From Sinomonas albida (GTDB lineage Bacteria > Actinomycetota > Actinomycetes > Actinomycetales > Micrococcaceae), in NCBI RefSeq assembly GCF_004919045.1, contig NZ_SWDW01000005.1, forward strand, positions 1 to 64,000: a stretch of 64,000 bases of DNA, given 5' to 3'. The stretch's first letter is position 1. Each line of letters opens with the position of its first letter. The notes under the pieces are model-generated. The model worked only from the letters and a program-made list of their open reading frames with translations, was not told where the DNA came from and ran no database searches. Both the position numbers and the translations under genes were made by a program. Below, one piece after another: positions 8,623 through 17,487 of this stretch.

Positions 8623-9648
8623 TCAGCGGGCGAGCTGCGGATAGTGCCGCCGAGCCGTCTCCGGGTGGGCGCGGAGCCAGCCCTTGAGGACGTTCGCGCC
8701 GTAGGAGGCGAGCATCGGGTTCGTGGGGTCGTCGGAGACGCCGCGGGCCTCCGCGGCAAGGTCCGCCGGGAGCTCGACCTTGTCGATCACCGCGTCGAGG
8801 CGCGGCGACCAGAAGAACGGCACCGAGTAGCGGTCCACGCCCGCGGGCGGCGCCGTGACTCGGTGGATGGTGGCCATGAGGTAACCGTCGGTCGCGACCT
8901 CGAGCATCTCGCCGAGGTTCACCACGAGCGCGCCGGGCGTCGGCGGGACGTCGATCCACTCGGACTGCCCGTACGGCTTGACCTCGAGGCCGCCCACGGA
9001 GTCCTGGAGGAGCAGTGTCACGAAGCCGTAGTCAGCGTGGGCGCCCACGCCCTGGTCGCCGGCCTCGGGCACCAAGCCGCCGCCCACATAGTGCACGAGC
9101 TTGCCCATCCACGCGGGCGTACCGGAGAACGCGCGGTCGAAGTGGTCCTCGGGGAGCCCGATCGCTACCGAGATGGCGGAGAGCAGCTCGGCCCCGACGG
9201 TGGACATGAGCTCTGCCCAGCCCATCGCGGCCTTTTCGAGCTCGGGGAAGCGCGCTGGCCACTGGTTGTGGCCTTGAAGCCCGAGGTAGGGCTGGTCTGC
9301 GGGAACGTCGTCGAGCGGTTCGCGGTCGGGCCCGTAGTCGATCTGCTCGCGCGAGTCCGCGCGCCCCTGCGTGACCTCCGTGCCGAGCCGGGTGTAGCCG
9401 CGGAACTGGGCTGAGGTCCGATTGTCGAGGGCCAGGCGGTCCTCGAGCGGGAGGCGGAAGAACTCGGCGACGGTGTCGAGGAGTTCTTGGTCCTGTCCGG
9501 GCCGGCCGCCGTAGCCGACCACCTGAAAGAAGCCGACGTTGTGCGCGGCATCGCGGAGGGCGTCGAGGAACTGGGGGGTGAACTTGCCGTCGCGGCCCCT
9601 CGCGGTGGCGAGGTCGAGAACGGGGACCGATGTGCGTGGTGTGCTCAT
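8623..9648 (-). CDS. 2-oxoglutarate/Fe(II)-dependent oxygenase, isopenicillin-N-synthase-like
   Basis: A 341-residue member of the 2OG-Fe(II) oxygenase family with the DIOX_N region first (PVLDLATAR, GFFQVVGYG at about 40-47) and the jelly-roll core after residue 180. The facial triad is visible: His204 and Asp206 in GAHADYGFVTLLLQD and His262 in ATIHRV; Arg273 in DRYSVPFF is the 2-oxoglutarate carboxylate ligand. Substrate cannot be read from sequence. Bacterial homologues include proteins annotated as flavonol-synthase or gibberellin-oxidase like. It lies between recR and lysC on the same strand but with gaps of 51 and 117 bp. Confidence 0.88.
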   Translation of the reverse strand: MSTPRTSVPVLDLATARGRDGKFTPQFLDALRDAAHNVGFFQVVGYGGRPGQDQELLDTVAEFFRLPLEDRLALDNRTSAQFRGYTRLGTEVTQGRADSREQIDYGPDREPLDDVPADQPYLGLQGHNQWPARFPELEKAAMGWAELMSTVGAELLSAISVAIGLPEDHFDRAFSGTPAWMGKLVHYVGGGLVPEAGDQGVGAHADYGFVTLLLQDSVGGLEVKPYGQSEWIDVPPTPGALVVNLGEMLEVATDGYLMATIHRVTAPPAGVDRYSVPFFWSPRLDAVIDKVELPADLAAEARGVSDDPTNPMLASYGANVLKGWLRAHPETARRHYPQLAR

Positions 9649-9699
9649 AGGTCCAGCATGCTCCGGCCGCCGGTGGGAGCGTAATGTTTTGTCACAACG

Positions 9700-10299
9700 T
9701 CAGCCGATCGCGCTGCGCCGTCCCTCGAACGCGCGGCCCAACGTGATCTCGTCGGCATATTCGAGGTCGCCGCCCACGGGCAGCCCCGAGGCGAGCCGCG
9801 TGACCTTGATGCCGATGCTCTGCAGCATCCGCGCGAGATAGGTGGACGTGGCCTCGCCCTCGAGGTTCGGGTTGGTGGCGATGATGACCTCGGTCACGGC
9901 GTCGTCGTTGAGGCGGCCGAGGAGCTCGCGGATGCGCAGCTGGTCCGGCCCGATTCCCGCGATGGGGTTGATGGCACCGCCGAGCACGTGGTAGCGGCCG
10001 CGGTAGGCGCGCGTGCGCTCGACCGCGACCACGTCCTTGGATTCTTCGACAACGCAGATGACGCTCGGGTCGCGGCGCGAGTCCCGGCAGATCGAGCACG
10101 TCTCCTGCTCGGAGACGTTGCCGCAGATCTGGCAGAACTTCACGCGCTCCTTGACGACGGTGATTGCGGCCACGAGCCGCTTCATATCGTCGGCGTCCGC
10201 TTCGAGGATGTGGAAGGCGAGGCGCTGGGCCGACTTGGGCCCGATGCCGGGGAGTCTCCCGAGCTCGTCGATTAGGTCTTGGACTGCGCCTTCATACAC
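9700..10299 (-). CDS. recR: Recombination mediator protein RecR
   Basis: A 199-residue RecR, which with RecO and RecF loads RecA at single-strand gaps. The helix-hairpin-helix [11 protein letters not shown] is at residues 16-26, the zinc finger uses Cys56, Cys59, Cys68 and Cys71, and the Toprim domain ([14 protein letters not shown], then [15 protein letters not shown]) and the Walker-B-like C-terminus follow. The GTG start at 10299 gives [14 protein letters not shown], the usual N-terminus. It lies 46 bp behind dnaX as in many bacteria; the ybaB/ebfC gene often between them is absent here. Confidence 0.96.
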   Translation of the reverse strand: MYEGAVQDLIDELGRLPGIGPKSAQRLAFHILEADADDMKRLVAAITVVKERVKFCQICGNVSEQETCSICRDSRRDPSVICVVEESKDVVAVERTRAYRGRYHVLGGAINPIAGIGPDQLRIRELLGRLNDDAVTEVIIATNPNLEGEATSTYLARMLQSIGIKVTRLASGLPVGGDLEYADEITLGRAFEGRRSAIG

Positions 10300-10345
10300 C
10301 CCACTACGCTACCGCCTGCGCCGGCTTCAACTGCGTCAGCCAACG

Positions 10346-13300
10346 TCAGCGAGGCGGGATCACCGTGCCGTCGTGGGCGCGCTCCTCGACGAGCTTGCCG
10401 CCGAGGATCCGTTCGACGGCGGCGCGGCCGAAGAGCCCCGAATCCTCGACCGTCTCGTCGTCCGCGCTCGGGATGTCCTCCACCACGGGGCGCGCCTGGG
10501 CCGGGGCGGGTGCACTCACCGGTTGGCCTACGCCGCGTTCTTGGGCAGCGCGCTGCGAGAGCCGCTGGTACATGCTGAGCGGCTTCCCGCCGGTGGGGGC
10601 TGGGCCCGGCTCGCCGTGGGCCGATGCGGGTGGCTGGCTCGGCGCTGCCGTCTGCCGGTCTTGCGAAGCGGGACGCGCGGGCGGCTGGGCCGCGGCGGGC
10701 GCGTACGACGGCGACGACGGCTCGGGCGCGGACGTTGCCTCAGGGAGCGCAGCGTCTTGCGATTCGGTCGGCATGTTCGGCTCTGAGCCCACGGTCCAGA
10801 CGCCGGGCGCGGACTCCCGGGCGTAGGCCCATGGATCGTTGGTCGTCTTGCCGGAACCGGACTCGCCGGCGTCCGGTCCGCCGGAATCCGGCCTGCGTGC
10901 CCCCGGACGGCCCGTCGGTTCGCTCGAGGTGCTGCCGGCTGCGTCCGGCGACGCCGGGCCTCGCGAAGGCGCGGGCGACGGGATGGACTGCGGCTGCCCG
11001 CCGCGGCTCGGCGACGGGCTCCGCCAGCCCTCGTCCTCGGGGAGCGGCTCGTCCCAGTCGGCGGGCGGCTCATCGTCGCCGTAGGGGATGTCGGCATACG
11101 GGTCCGACGGCCCAGTGCTCGCGGGGACCGCCGGCGTTCGTTCCGGGGCTGCCGCAGGCCGGGTCGCGGTGCGTCGTTCCGTCGCTGGCGGTGGCGCGGA
11201 TGGTCCAGCCGCAGGGCCCTGGCCGGCGGTGCCGTCAGGGGAGGCAGGCCGTGCTCCGAGTCGATCCTGCTCGGGGCGAGGCTGTGCTGTGCCCGTCCGG
11301 TCGGCGTTCGCCTCGCCGGCGCTCGCCTCGTCTCCAGAGTTCAGCCCAGTGGTGCTCTGCCCTGTGTTGCCCTGCCCAGCGGACCGCTGCCCAGCGGTCC
11401 GCTGCTCAGTGGTGTTCTGGCCAGCGGTGTCCGGCCCAGGGGTGCCCTGTTCGGCCTTGCTCTGTCCGACCGATGCGGGCGGGGCGGAAGCCAGCCCCCA
11501 GGCGATGTCCGCTGCGGACGGCGCGGCGGGCTCGCGGGGAGCCGCCTGTGCGGGGTTGGCTGCCAGTGCGGGGCGGCCAGGGTCGGATGGAGCGCTGAAC
11601 TCTGCGGGCTGCGGCGCCGCAGACTGTGGTGCGGCGGGCTGTCGTGCGGCGCTTTCGGGCGCGGCGGGCTGTCGTGCGGCGTTTTCGGGCGCGGCAGAGC
11701 GCGGGGTCGGTTCAGCCGGCGCTTTTGGGCCGGACTCAGCCCCTCTCGCGGCGGCGGGAGACGGGCCGTTGCCGCCGGTCGTCGCGTCGATCTGGACGTC
11801 GGCGCCCAGCACCTTCTGGACGGCGCGGCGGACGTTGTCCGAGTGGTCGCCCCGCGAGAACGAGCCGGCGGAGCCCGAATTCGCGAATGCCAGCGTGAGC
11901 GTCCGCCCGTCGAAGCCAGCGACGTTGGCGTTCTGGCTGACGAGAATCCACGTGAGGCGCTTGATGCTCGCGAGGGCCTCGAGAACCTCGGGCCACGCGC
12001 GGCGGAACATCTCGACGCTCCCCGACCCGCCTGAGTTCGCGCCACTCGGAGCGGACGGGGACCGAGTGGCGGGCCCGGTGGCAGTGGGCGCGGCGGCTGA
12101 AGGAGGAGCCGCGGCGGCAGACCGGGCGGCCGGGGCAGCCGGCTGGGGAGCCGAAGGCGAAGCCTCAGACGCCTCCGGGGCGGCGGCCGACACCGGCGGT
12201 GCGGACCTCACGTTCGCGCCGGCAGAAGCGCTTCCCGGACGGGTGTCCTCGGGGCCTGCCTCGCGAGGGGCGGGCTCAGGCCGTGCTGTCGCTTCTTGAC
12301 GGGTCGTCTCGGCCTCACCCGACGGCGCGGAGGAGGCCACGGACGGCTCGATGGGCTTGGCCGACACCCCGGATTCAGTGCTCTGGGCAGCGCGCTCCGG
12401 TGCGGGCTCCGCCGCGGGCTTCTCTGACCCGGGGCTCGCCACGACGCCCGAAGGCGTGGCCCGAACCGTCCCCGCGGTTGCCTCGACAGGCTCGCCGAAG
12501 GCCATCCGCCGCTCGAGCCGGTCGAGGCGCGCGGCGAGGCCCTGGTCGCCGTCGGCCGCGGGGAGCATGAGACGCGCGCAGAGCAGTTCAAGGTGGAGCC
12601 GCGGTGACGTAGCGCCCGTCATCTCGTTGAAAGCCGCGTTAGTGACGTCCGCAGCGCGCGAGAGCTCGGACGCCCCGATCGCCTGGGCCTGGGTGCGCAT
12701 CCGGCCAAGCTGGTCAGCCGGAACCCCGCGCAGGATCGACTCCGCCGCGTCCGGTAGGGCGCGCACGATGATGAGGTCGCGGAACCGTTCGAGCAGGTCC
12801 TCGACGAAGCGGCGCGGATCGTGGCCGGTCTGGATCACGCGGTCCACGGCGCGGAAGACGGTGGCGGAATCGCCTGCAGCCACGGCGTCCACCACGTCGT
12901 CGAGCAGCGCGGCGTGCGTGTAGCCCAGGAGGGCGACCGCGAGCTCGTAGTCGATCCCCTGAGTCCCTGCGCCCGCCATGAGCTGGTCCAGCACGGAGAG
13001 CGAGTCGCGTACCGAACCTCCGCCGGCGCGCACCACGAGGGAGAGCACGCCGGGCTCTACTGGCACCTGCTCGGCCGCGCACAGCTGTTCGAGGTACGCC
13101 ATGAGCGGCTCGGGCGGCACGAGGCGGAACGGATAGTGATGGGTGCGCGAGCGGATGGTGCCGATGACCTTGTCCGGCTCCGTCGTCGCGAAGATGAACT
13201 TGATGTGCTCCGGGGGCTCCTCGACGATCTTGAGGAGCGCGTTGAACCCGGCCGACGTGACCATGTGGGCCTCGTCGATGATGAAGATCTTGTAGCGGTC

Positions 13301-13660
13301 GCGCACGGGGGCGAACGTCGCCCGCTCGCGGAGGTCCCGCGCGTCATCCACGCCGCCGTGGCTCGCCGCGTCGATCTCGATGACGTCGAGCGAGCCGACG
13401 CCGCCCCGCGCGAGCTCGACGCAACTTGGGCACACGCCGCAGGGTTCGGGCGTGGGGCCCTTCTCGCAGTTGAGGCAGCGCGCCAGGATGCGGGCCGACG
13501 TCGTCTTGCCGCAGCCCCGGGGCCCGGAGAAGAGGTAGGCATGGTTGACGCGATCCTTGCGGAGCGCGGTCATGAGTGGTTCGGTGACATGCTCCTGCCC
13601 GATCACGTCCTGGAACGTGTCCGGTCGATACCGGCGATAGAGGGCAGTCGGAGAACTCAC
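10346..13660 (-). CDS. dnaX: DNA polymerase III subunits gamma and tau
   Basis: A 1104-residue clamp-loader ATPase. Walker A GPRGCGKT is at 46-53, the zinc-binding cysteines at 65, 74, 77 and 80, and the DEAH box at 129-132. The AAA+ and collar domains end near residue 390. About 600 of the remaining residues are Ala/Pro/Gln/Ser-rich linker, with runs such as APESAARQP repeated and TAGQRSAGQGNTGQSTTG, interrupted by a folded block (FRRAWPEVLEALASIKRLTW) that resembles tau domain V. The protein is long even for Actinobacteria, where about 750-1150 residues is the range I would expect. The GTG at 13660 matches the family start SSPTALYRRYRP; its SD is weak. It is directly downstream of the SRP RNA gene on the same strand. 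Confidence 0.95.
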   Translation of the reverse strand: MSSPTALYRRYRPDTFQDVIGQEHVTEPLMTALRKDRVNHAYLFSGPRGCGKTTSARILARCLNCEKGPTPEPCGVCPSCVELARGGVGSLDVIEIDAASHGGVDDARDLRERATFAPVRDRYKIFIIDEAHMVTSAGFNALLKIVEEPPEHIKFIFATTEPDKVIGTIRSRTHHYPFRLVPPEPLMAYLEQLCAAEQVPVEPGVLSLVVRAGGGSVRDSLSVLDQLMAGAGTQGIDYELAVALLGYTHAALLDDVVDAVAAGDSATVFRAVDRVIQTGHDPRRFVEDLLERFRDLIIVRALPDAAESILRGVPADQLGRMRTQAQAIGASELSRAADVTNAAFNEMTGATSPRLHLELLCARLMLPAADGDQGLAARLDRLERRMAFGEPVEATAGTVRATPSGVVASPGSEKPAAEPAPERAAQSTESGVSAKPIEPSVASSAPSGEAETTRQEATARPEPAPREAGPEDTRPGSASAGANVRSAPPVSAAAPEASEASPSAPQPAAPAARSAAAAPPSAAAPTATGPATRSPSAPSGANSGGSGSVEMFRRAWPEVLEALASIKRLTWILVSQNANVAGFDGRTLTLAFANSGSAGSFSRGDHSDNVRRAVQKVLGADVQIDATTGGNGPSPAAARGAESGPKAPAEPTPRSAAPENAARQPAAPESAARQPAAPQSAAPQPAEFSAPSDPGRPALAANPAQAAPREPAAPSAADIAWGLASAPPASVGQSKAEQGTPGPDTAGQNTTEQRTAGQRSAGQGNTGQSTTGLNSGDEASAGEANADRTGTAQPRPEQDRLGARPASPDGTAGQGPAAGPSAPPPATERRTATRPAAAPERTPAVPASTGPSDPYADIPYGDDEPPADWDEPLPEDEGWRSPSPSRGGQPQSIPSPAPSRGPASPDAAGSTSSEPTGRPGARRPDSGGPDAGESGSGKTTNDPWAYARESAPGVWTVGSEPNMPTESQDAALPEATSAPEPSSPSYAPAAAQPPARPASQDRQTAAPSQPPASAHGEPGPAPTGGKPLSMYQRLSQRAAQERGVGQPVSAPAPAQARPVVEDIPSADDETVEDSGLFGRAAVERILGGKLVEERAHDGTVIPPR

Positions 13661-13720
13661 AGAGGAAACCCTACCAATCTGGACCGACACCCTGAGCGGG
13701 TTATCCACAGGTATGAAAAG

Positions 13721-13806
13721 GCCCCTCATGCACCCGCCAGAGCCCACTTACCCTTGCTACCTTCCGGTCCTGGGGGAGTTCAGCAGGATGACGCCACATG
13801 AGGGGC
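13721..13806 (-). ncRNA. ffs: Small signal recognition particle RNA (4.5S type)
   Basis: On the minus strand the sequence contains GGACCGGAAGGTAGCAAGGG, the conserved asymmetric loop and GGAA-tetraloop region of SRP RNA domain IV. The ends pair: GCCCCTCATG at the 5' side (13797-13806) with CATGAGGGGC at the 3' side (13721-13730). The 3' end runs into CCTTTTC, an intrinsic-terminator-like tail. Its place just upstream of dnaX is typical of related Actinobacteria. The exact ends may extend a few bases further. Confidence 0.9.
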
Positions 13807-13865
13807 TGGGTTCCATCTTAGCGGAGTTCAACCCATGGCTCGAACCGGCGCTGCGCCCGGGGGGG

Positions 13866-14588
13866 TCAGCTCCCCGATGTCGGGCTCGGGCTCGGTGTGG
13901 TGCTCGGGCTCGGCGCGGTGCTAGGAGCCGGGGTCGCGGACTTGGGCTTCGCAGGTGCCTTCTGGATGGCCTCGGCCAGCTTCTGGACGGCCGCACCATA
14001 CGTGCCGTTGAGGGCGTTGTTCTTGATCGTCTGCGCGTCGGTCACCTCTTGGGAGCCGGACGCGCCGGCGAGCGTCCAGAGGTCCTGGCGCAGCTTCTCG
14101 GGGAGCCTGCGGAACGCGCCCGGGTAGCGGTTGACGAGCGCGCGGGCCGCGTTCTGCGCATGCTGGCCGTACGTGCTCTGCCCGTCCTGGCGAATGATGA
14201 CGGCGAGGGCCCGCCGCAAGGCTGTCCGCGCCGGGTGCGCCTTGGCCGAAGACGCCGACGGCGCCGGCGACGCAGACGACGCCGCAGCGGGTGCCACGAG
14301 CGCTGCCGGCTGGGCGACGTCGGCCTGCGCCGGTCCGCTGTCTGCCGCGGTGACGTCCGAGCTGAGCTCGTCGAGGGAGGTCAGGCTCGCGAGAGACTCG
14401 TCGCTTCCAGCCGTGTCCGCGGCCGCGCTCGCAGGACCCTGCGCGTTCTGGGCCTGGAGGGCGACGGCGATGCCTCCGCCCGCGAGCAGCGCCGCGGCGA
14501 GTGCCGAGGCAGCCCCGGCAGCAACGCGGCGTCCCATGCGCTTCCGCCGGGGAGTGGCCCACGGAGTCTCGGTCGTGTTCTGGTCCAT
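13866..14588 (-). CDS. Membrane-anchored extracellular protein of unknown function
   Basis: A 240-residue protein: a basic cytosolic N-terminus (RRKRMGRR, 14-21), one membrane segment (about 23-46, Ala/Leu/Gly-rich), a 70-residue Ala/Ser/Pro linker, a folded helical region of about 100 residues (RTALRRALAVIIRQDG to VQKLAEAIQKA), and a Pro/Ser/Thr tail. It has no lipobox and no domain I recognise. The ATG at 14588 follows AAAGGA. It is divergent from a two-component system, with a 16-bp direct-repeat array in the shared gap, so it may be a target or partner of that system (inference). Confidence 0.75.
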   Translation of the reverse strand: MDQNTTETPWATPRRKRMGRRVAAGAASALAAALLAGGGIAVALQAQNAQGPASAAADTAGSDESLASLTSLDELSSDVTAADSGPAQADVAQPAALVAPAAASSASPAPSASSAKAHPARTALRRALAVIIRQDGQSTYGQHAQNAARALVNRYPGAFRRLPEKLRQDLWTLAGASGSQEVTDAQTIKNNALNGTYGAAVQKLAEAIQKAPAKPKSATPAPSTAPSPSTTPSPSPTSGS

Positions 14589-14615
14589 GGTCGGTCCTTT
14601 CACTCTGTTGCCAAC

Positions 14616-14690
14616 GGGAACCTGTTCCACAAGGGGAACTTGTCCCAGTCGGAATGTGCCTTGTCGAGAATGTGCCCTGACGGGAATGTG
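14616..14690. repeat. 16-bp direct-repeat array next to the two-component system
   Basis: Five degenerate copies of GGAAYSTG with context CGGGAATGTGCYCTG lie at 14617, 14635, 14651, 14667 and 14683, spaced 18, 16, 16 and 16 bp. The array covers the 5' flank of the anchored-protein gene, 28-100 bp before its ATG, and lies 135 bp or more before the response regulator. OmpR-type regulators bind direct repeats, so this could be the operator; the 16-bp period is longer than the usual 10-11 bp. Confidence 0.7.
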
Positions 14691-14824
14691 CTCTGGTTCG
14701 GCCGGCCCGCCGCCGGCCCATGACTTGATGCTCCCAACGCACCGCAAGGACTGTGTTCGGCCCATGTTCGAGGAATGTAAAGTCCCTCGGCGGGGGGCCA
14801 GCACACGGGGTGAGGGCCGCCGTC

Positions 14825-15547
14825 GTGCGCTTGAATGGTGACGTGGAGAACTCGGGCGAGGGGCGCGGACTGGTGCTCGTGGTCGAGGACGAGCACGCCA
14901 TCGCGGACCTCGAGCGGCTCTACCTCGCGCGGGCAGGCTTCGGCGTGCACGTGGAGCGCGACGGCACGATGGCCCTTGCTCGGATTCGGCAGCTCCGGCC
15001 GGTTGCGGTCGTTCTCGATGTGGGTCTCCCGGGCCTCGACGGGGTCGAGATCTGCCGCCGCCTCCGCGAGGAGGACGACTGGACGCCTGTCCTCTTCGTC
15101 ACAGCCCGCGACGACGAGGTGGACCGCGTCCTGGGCCTCGAGCTCGGAGCCGACGACTACCTCACCAAGCCGTTCTCCCCGCGTGAGCTCGTGGCGCGAG
15201 TGCGCAGCGTGCTCCGCCGCGCCGCCGGGCCGCAGGCGCCGCGGGTCCTGAGCGTTGGGCGGGTGCGGCTGGACCTCGGCCGCCGCTCGGCAGAGGCAGA
15301 CGGCGAGCCCGTGCAACTGACCGCGATGGAGTTCGACCTCCTTGCCCACCTCATGTCCCAGCCCGGTCGCGTGTTCAGCCGCGAGCAGCTCCTCTCCGCG
15401 GTGTGGGGGCAGGCCGACTACGCGGGCGGGCGCACGGTCGACGTCCACGTCGCGCAGCTCCGCGCCAAGCTGGGTGACGCGAGCCCCCTGCGCACCTCGC
15501 GCGGCGTCGGCTACAGTGCGACCGCAGACGGGCCGGCAAGCACATGA
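14825..15547 (+). CDS. OmpR-family response regulator
   Basis: A 240-residue two-domain regulator. The receiver has the acidic pair at 21-22 (VVEDEH), the phospho-acceptor Asp65 in VVLDVGLPGLDG and Lys115 in LTKPFSP. The C-terminal winged helix (about 145-235) ends with the typical GGRTVDVHVAQLRAKLG and TSRGVGY. The GTG at 14825 is preferred for its upstream TGAGGG; a second GTG at 14843 is possible. It overlaps the kinase gene by 4 bp (ATGA), so the pair is co-translated. Confidence 0.92.
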   Translation: MRLNGDVENSGEGRGLVLVVEDEHAIADLERLYLARAGFGVHVERDGTMALARIRQLRPVAVVLDVGLPGLDGVEICRRLREEDDWTPVLFVTARDDEVDRVLGLELGADDYLTKPFSPRELVARVRSVLRRAAGPQAPRVLSVGRVRLDLGRRSAEADGEPVQLTAMEFDLLAHLMSQPGRVFSREQLLSAVWGQADYAGGRTVDVHVAQLRAKLGDASPLRTSRGVGYSATADGPAST

Positions 15548-16947
15548 TGCGCTGGATGCGTTCGCTCTATGCTCGGGTCACGCTCGTGACGGCAGCCGTC
15601 GCTGCCGTCGCGACACTCGTCGCGGGCCTCGTGGGGGCCCAGCTCATCCGGGCCGCCGCCGTCGACCAGGCGCGCGTGAGCCTCGCGCGGCAGGCCCAGG
15701 CGCTCAGTGCGTCCGGCTCTGTGACGGACCTCGCGTCGCTCCGGGAGCTCGCCGTGGGCGAATCGGGCCGAATCGCGCTCGTTCAGACGGACGGGAGCGT
15801 GACGGGCGCGGGCCGGCGCTTCGTGAGCCAGACAGCCGTCAACAAGGTCCTTGCGAAGCAGTCCTTCTCGCAGACCGAGACCGTGAGCGGGACGCTGGTC
15901 GTGGTCGAGGCGCGGCCGCTGGCCTCCGGAGGGGGGCTTGTGCTCGTCGAGCCCGTGTCCGCTGTCAATCAGGCCGCGGGACCGCTCGTCACGCGGCTTC
16001 TCTGGGCCCTCGCGCTCGGCTTCGCGTGTGCCGTGATCGGGGGCGCGCTCGTGGCGCGGTGGGTCGCGAAGCCGCTCGAGCGGGTCGCGGCGGCGGCGCG
16101 GCGGCTCGCGGGTGGCGAGCGCGGCGTGGCGGTCGACGGCGGTGGCCCTACCGAGGTCATGCAGGTCTCCGGTGCGCTTGAGGCGCTCGACGCCTCGCTC
16201 GCGGCGAGCGAGGGGCGGCAGCGCGAGTTCCTGCTTTCCGTCTCGCACGAGATGCGTACGCCGCTCACGGCGCTGCGCGGCTATGCGGAGGCGTTGGCCG
16301 ACGGCGTGGTCCCCGCCGAGGAGGTGGCCCGTGTCGGTCGGACCTTGGGCGCCGAGACCGAGCGGCTCGACCACTTCGTGCGCGACTTGCTCGAGCTCGC
16401 GCGGCTCGAGGCGGACGATTTCCGCGTCGACTTCCAGAGCGTCGACGTCTCCGAGATCCTGCCAGCGGTCGTGGCGGCGTGGCGGGGTGTCTGGGAGCCC
16501 GCGGGCGTCGCCGCGAGGGCCGACGTCGGGGGGCCGCTTCTCGTGGTGACCGACGCACGGCGCCTGCGCCAGCTCCTCGACGGGCTCGTCGAGAACGCGC
16601 TCCGGGTCGCGCCCGCGGGGGCGCCCGTGGTGCTGTCCGGACGTCAGGACGGCCCCGCCGTCGTCCTCGAAGTTCGCGACGGCGGCCCCGGGCTCAGCGA
16701 CGACGATCTGGCCCACGCGTTCGAACGTGGGGCGCTGCACGCCCGCTATGCGGGGGAGCGGCCTGTGGGGACTGGGCTCGGGCTCTCGATCGCGCACCGC
16801 CTCGCGGGCCGGCTCGGCGCCGTGCTGACCGCGGGGCGGGCGCCCGAGGGCGGCGCGTGCTTCTCGCTTCGGCTTCCCGCGCAGGCAGAGGTGGCTCCGG
16901 CTCCCGTCGGCCCGGGTCCGCAAGGAGCCCAGCCGGGGACCCGGTGA
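15544..16947 (+). CDS. Sensor histidine kinase
   Basis: A 467-residue HPK1-type kinase: membrane segment 1 at about 13-35, a short 110-residue extracellular part, membrane segment 2 at about 150-172, HAMP, the dimerisation/phosphoacceptor helix with His235 in SVSHEMRTPLTALRGY, and a HATPase domain (N box LVENALRVAP, G1 DGGPGL, G2 GTGLGL). The signal is unknown. It pairs with the response regulator it overlaps; the nearest candidate target is the divergent anchored protein. Confidence 0.92.
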   Translation: MMRWMRSLYARVTLVTAAVAAVATLVAGLVGAQLIRAAAVDQARVSLARQAQALSASGSVTDLASLRELAVGESGRIALVQTDGSVTGAGRRFVSQTAVNKVLAKQSFSQTETVSGTLVVVEARPLASGGGLVLVEPVSAVNQAAGPLVTRLLWALALGFACAVIGGALVARWVAKPLERVAAAARRLAGGERGVAVDGGGPTEVMQVSGALEALDASLAASEGRQREFLLSVSHEMRTPLTALRGYAEALADGVVPAEEVARVGRTLGAETERLDHFVRDLLELARLEADDFRVDFQSVDVSEILPAVVAAWRGVWEPAGVAARADVGGPLLVVTDARRLRQLLDGLVENALRVAPAGAPVVLSGRQDGPAVVLEVRDGGPGLSDDDLAHAFERGALHARYAGERPVGTGLGLSIAHRLAGRLGAVLTAGRAPEGGACFSLRLPAQAEVAPAPVGPGPQGAQPGTR

Positions 16948-17074
16948 ACGCGGACGGCTCCGGGCGCCGGCTTGCGCGCGGCCGCCCACGATTCGGAGCA
17001 TGCGCGAACCTCGGGTATTCTAGAGTCTGCTCTGCACGAGCCCGGCCCTTCTGGGCCGGCGTGAAGCGGGCAAT

Positions 17075-17159
17075 GGAGGATTCGCCTAGCGGCCTATGGC
17101 GCACGCCTGGAACGCGTGTTGGGTTCACGCCCTCGGGGGTTCAAATCCCCCATCCTCCG
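17075..17159 (+). tRNA. tRNA-Ser (GGA)
   Basis: A class II tRNA of 85 nt with a 7-bp acceptor stem (GGAGGAT with ATCCTCC), a 5-bp anticodon stem CACGC/GCGTG and loop CTGGAAC giving anticodon GGA (17109-17111), a long variable arm and a GGGGGTTCAAATCCCCC T-arm. CCA is not encoded. A 7-bp hairpin (17042-17059, TTCT loop) lies just before the gene and an intrinsic terminator follows. Confidence 0.97.
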
Positions 17160-17165
17160 CGTTGC

Positions 17166-17197
17166 GAACGCCCCCGGTCTGAGGACCGGGGGCGTTC
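17166..17197 (+). terminator. Intrinsic terminator of tRNA-Ser
   Basis: A perfect 14-bp stem (GAACGCCCCCGGTC, 17166-17179, with 17184-17197) and a TGAG loop, followed by TGTTTATG, stand 6 bp after the tRNA. Confidence 0.9.
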
Positions 17198-17220
17198 TGT
17201 TTATGCACTCTTCACGGCGA

Positions 17221-17348
17221 GGAAGCGACTCCGGTTGGCGGGAAGCGACTTCGGTCCCTCTTAAGCCCGTGTTCGCCCGAGGGTCACTTCCCGGTGGAAG
17301 CGTAGATCGGGTTGACGAGCACAGGCCCGGGAAGAGACTTCGGGCCCC
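17221..17348 (+). repeat. Degenerate GGAAGCGACT repeats between tRNA and M23 gene
   Basis: Copies resembling GGAAGCGACTTCGGTCCC occur at 17221, 17241, 17296 and 17330, with a partial inverted copy (GGGTCACTTCCC) at 17281. They fill most of the gap between the tRNA terminator and the peptidase gene. The remainder, up to 17487, is a moderately AT-richer promoter region for the peptidase; nothing else is seen. Confidence 0.5.
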
Positions 17349-17487
17349 CGGCTGCGGTGACCACCTGTGAGGTTCCTGCGAACCTGCGATACGCGGGACG
17401 TTCGGCCTAGCGGCGCGGATCCGTGGCGACGAACAATAGTAGCCTCCGGGCGAAAACCCGCACATGCAATTGATTGGGGGATCGGAC

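Noticed and set aside
11088-12299. Long plus-strand open frame opposite the dnaX linker
   Set aside because: Low-complexity shadow of the Ala/Pro-rich tau linker, with no ribosome site or domain.
17042-17059. Terminator of the histidine kinase gene just before tRNA-Ser
   Set aside because: Stem is only 7 bp with no U-tract; it may be a leader hairpin or chance, so it is not listed as a feature.
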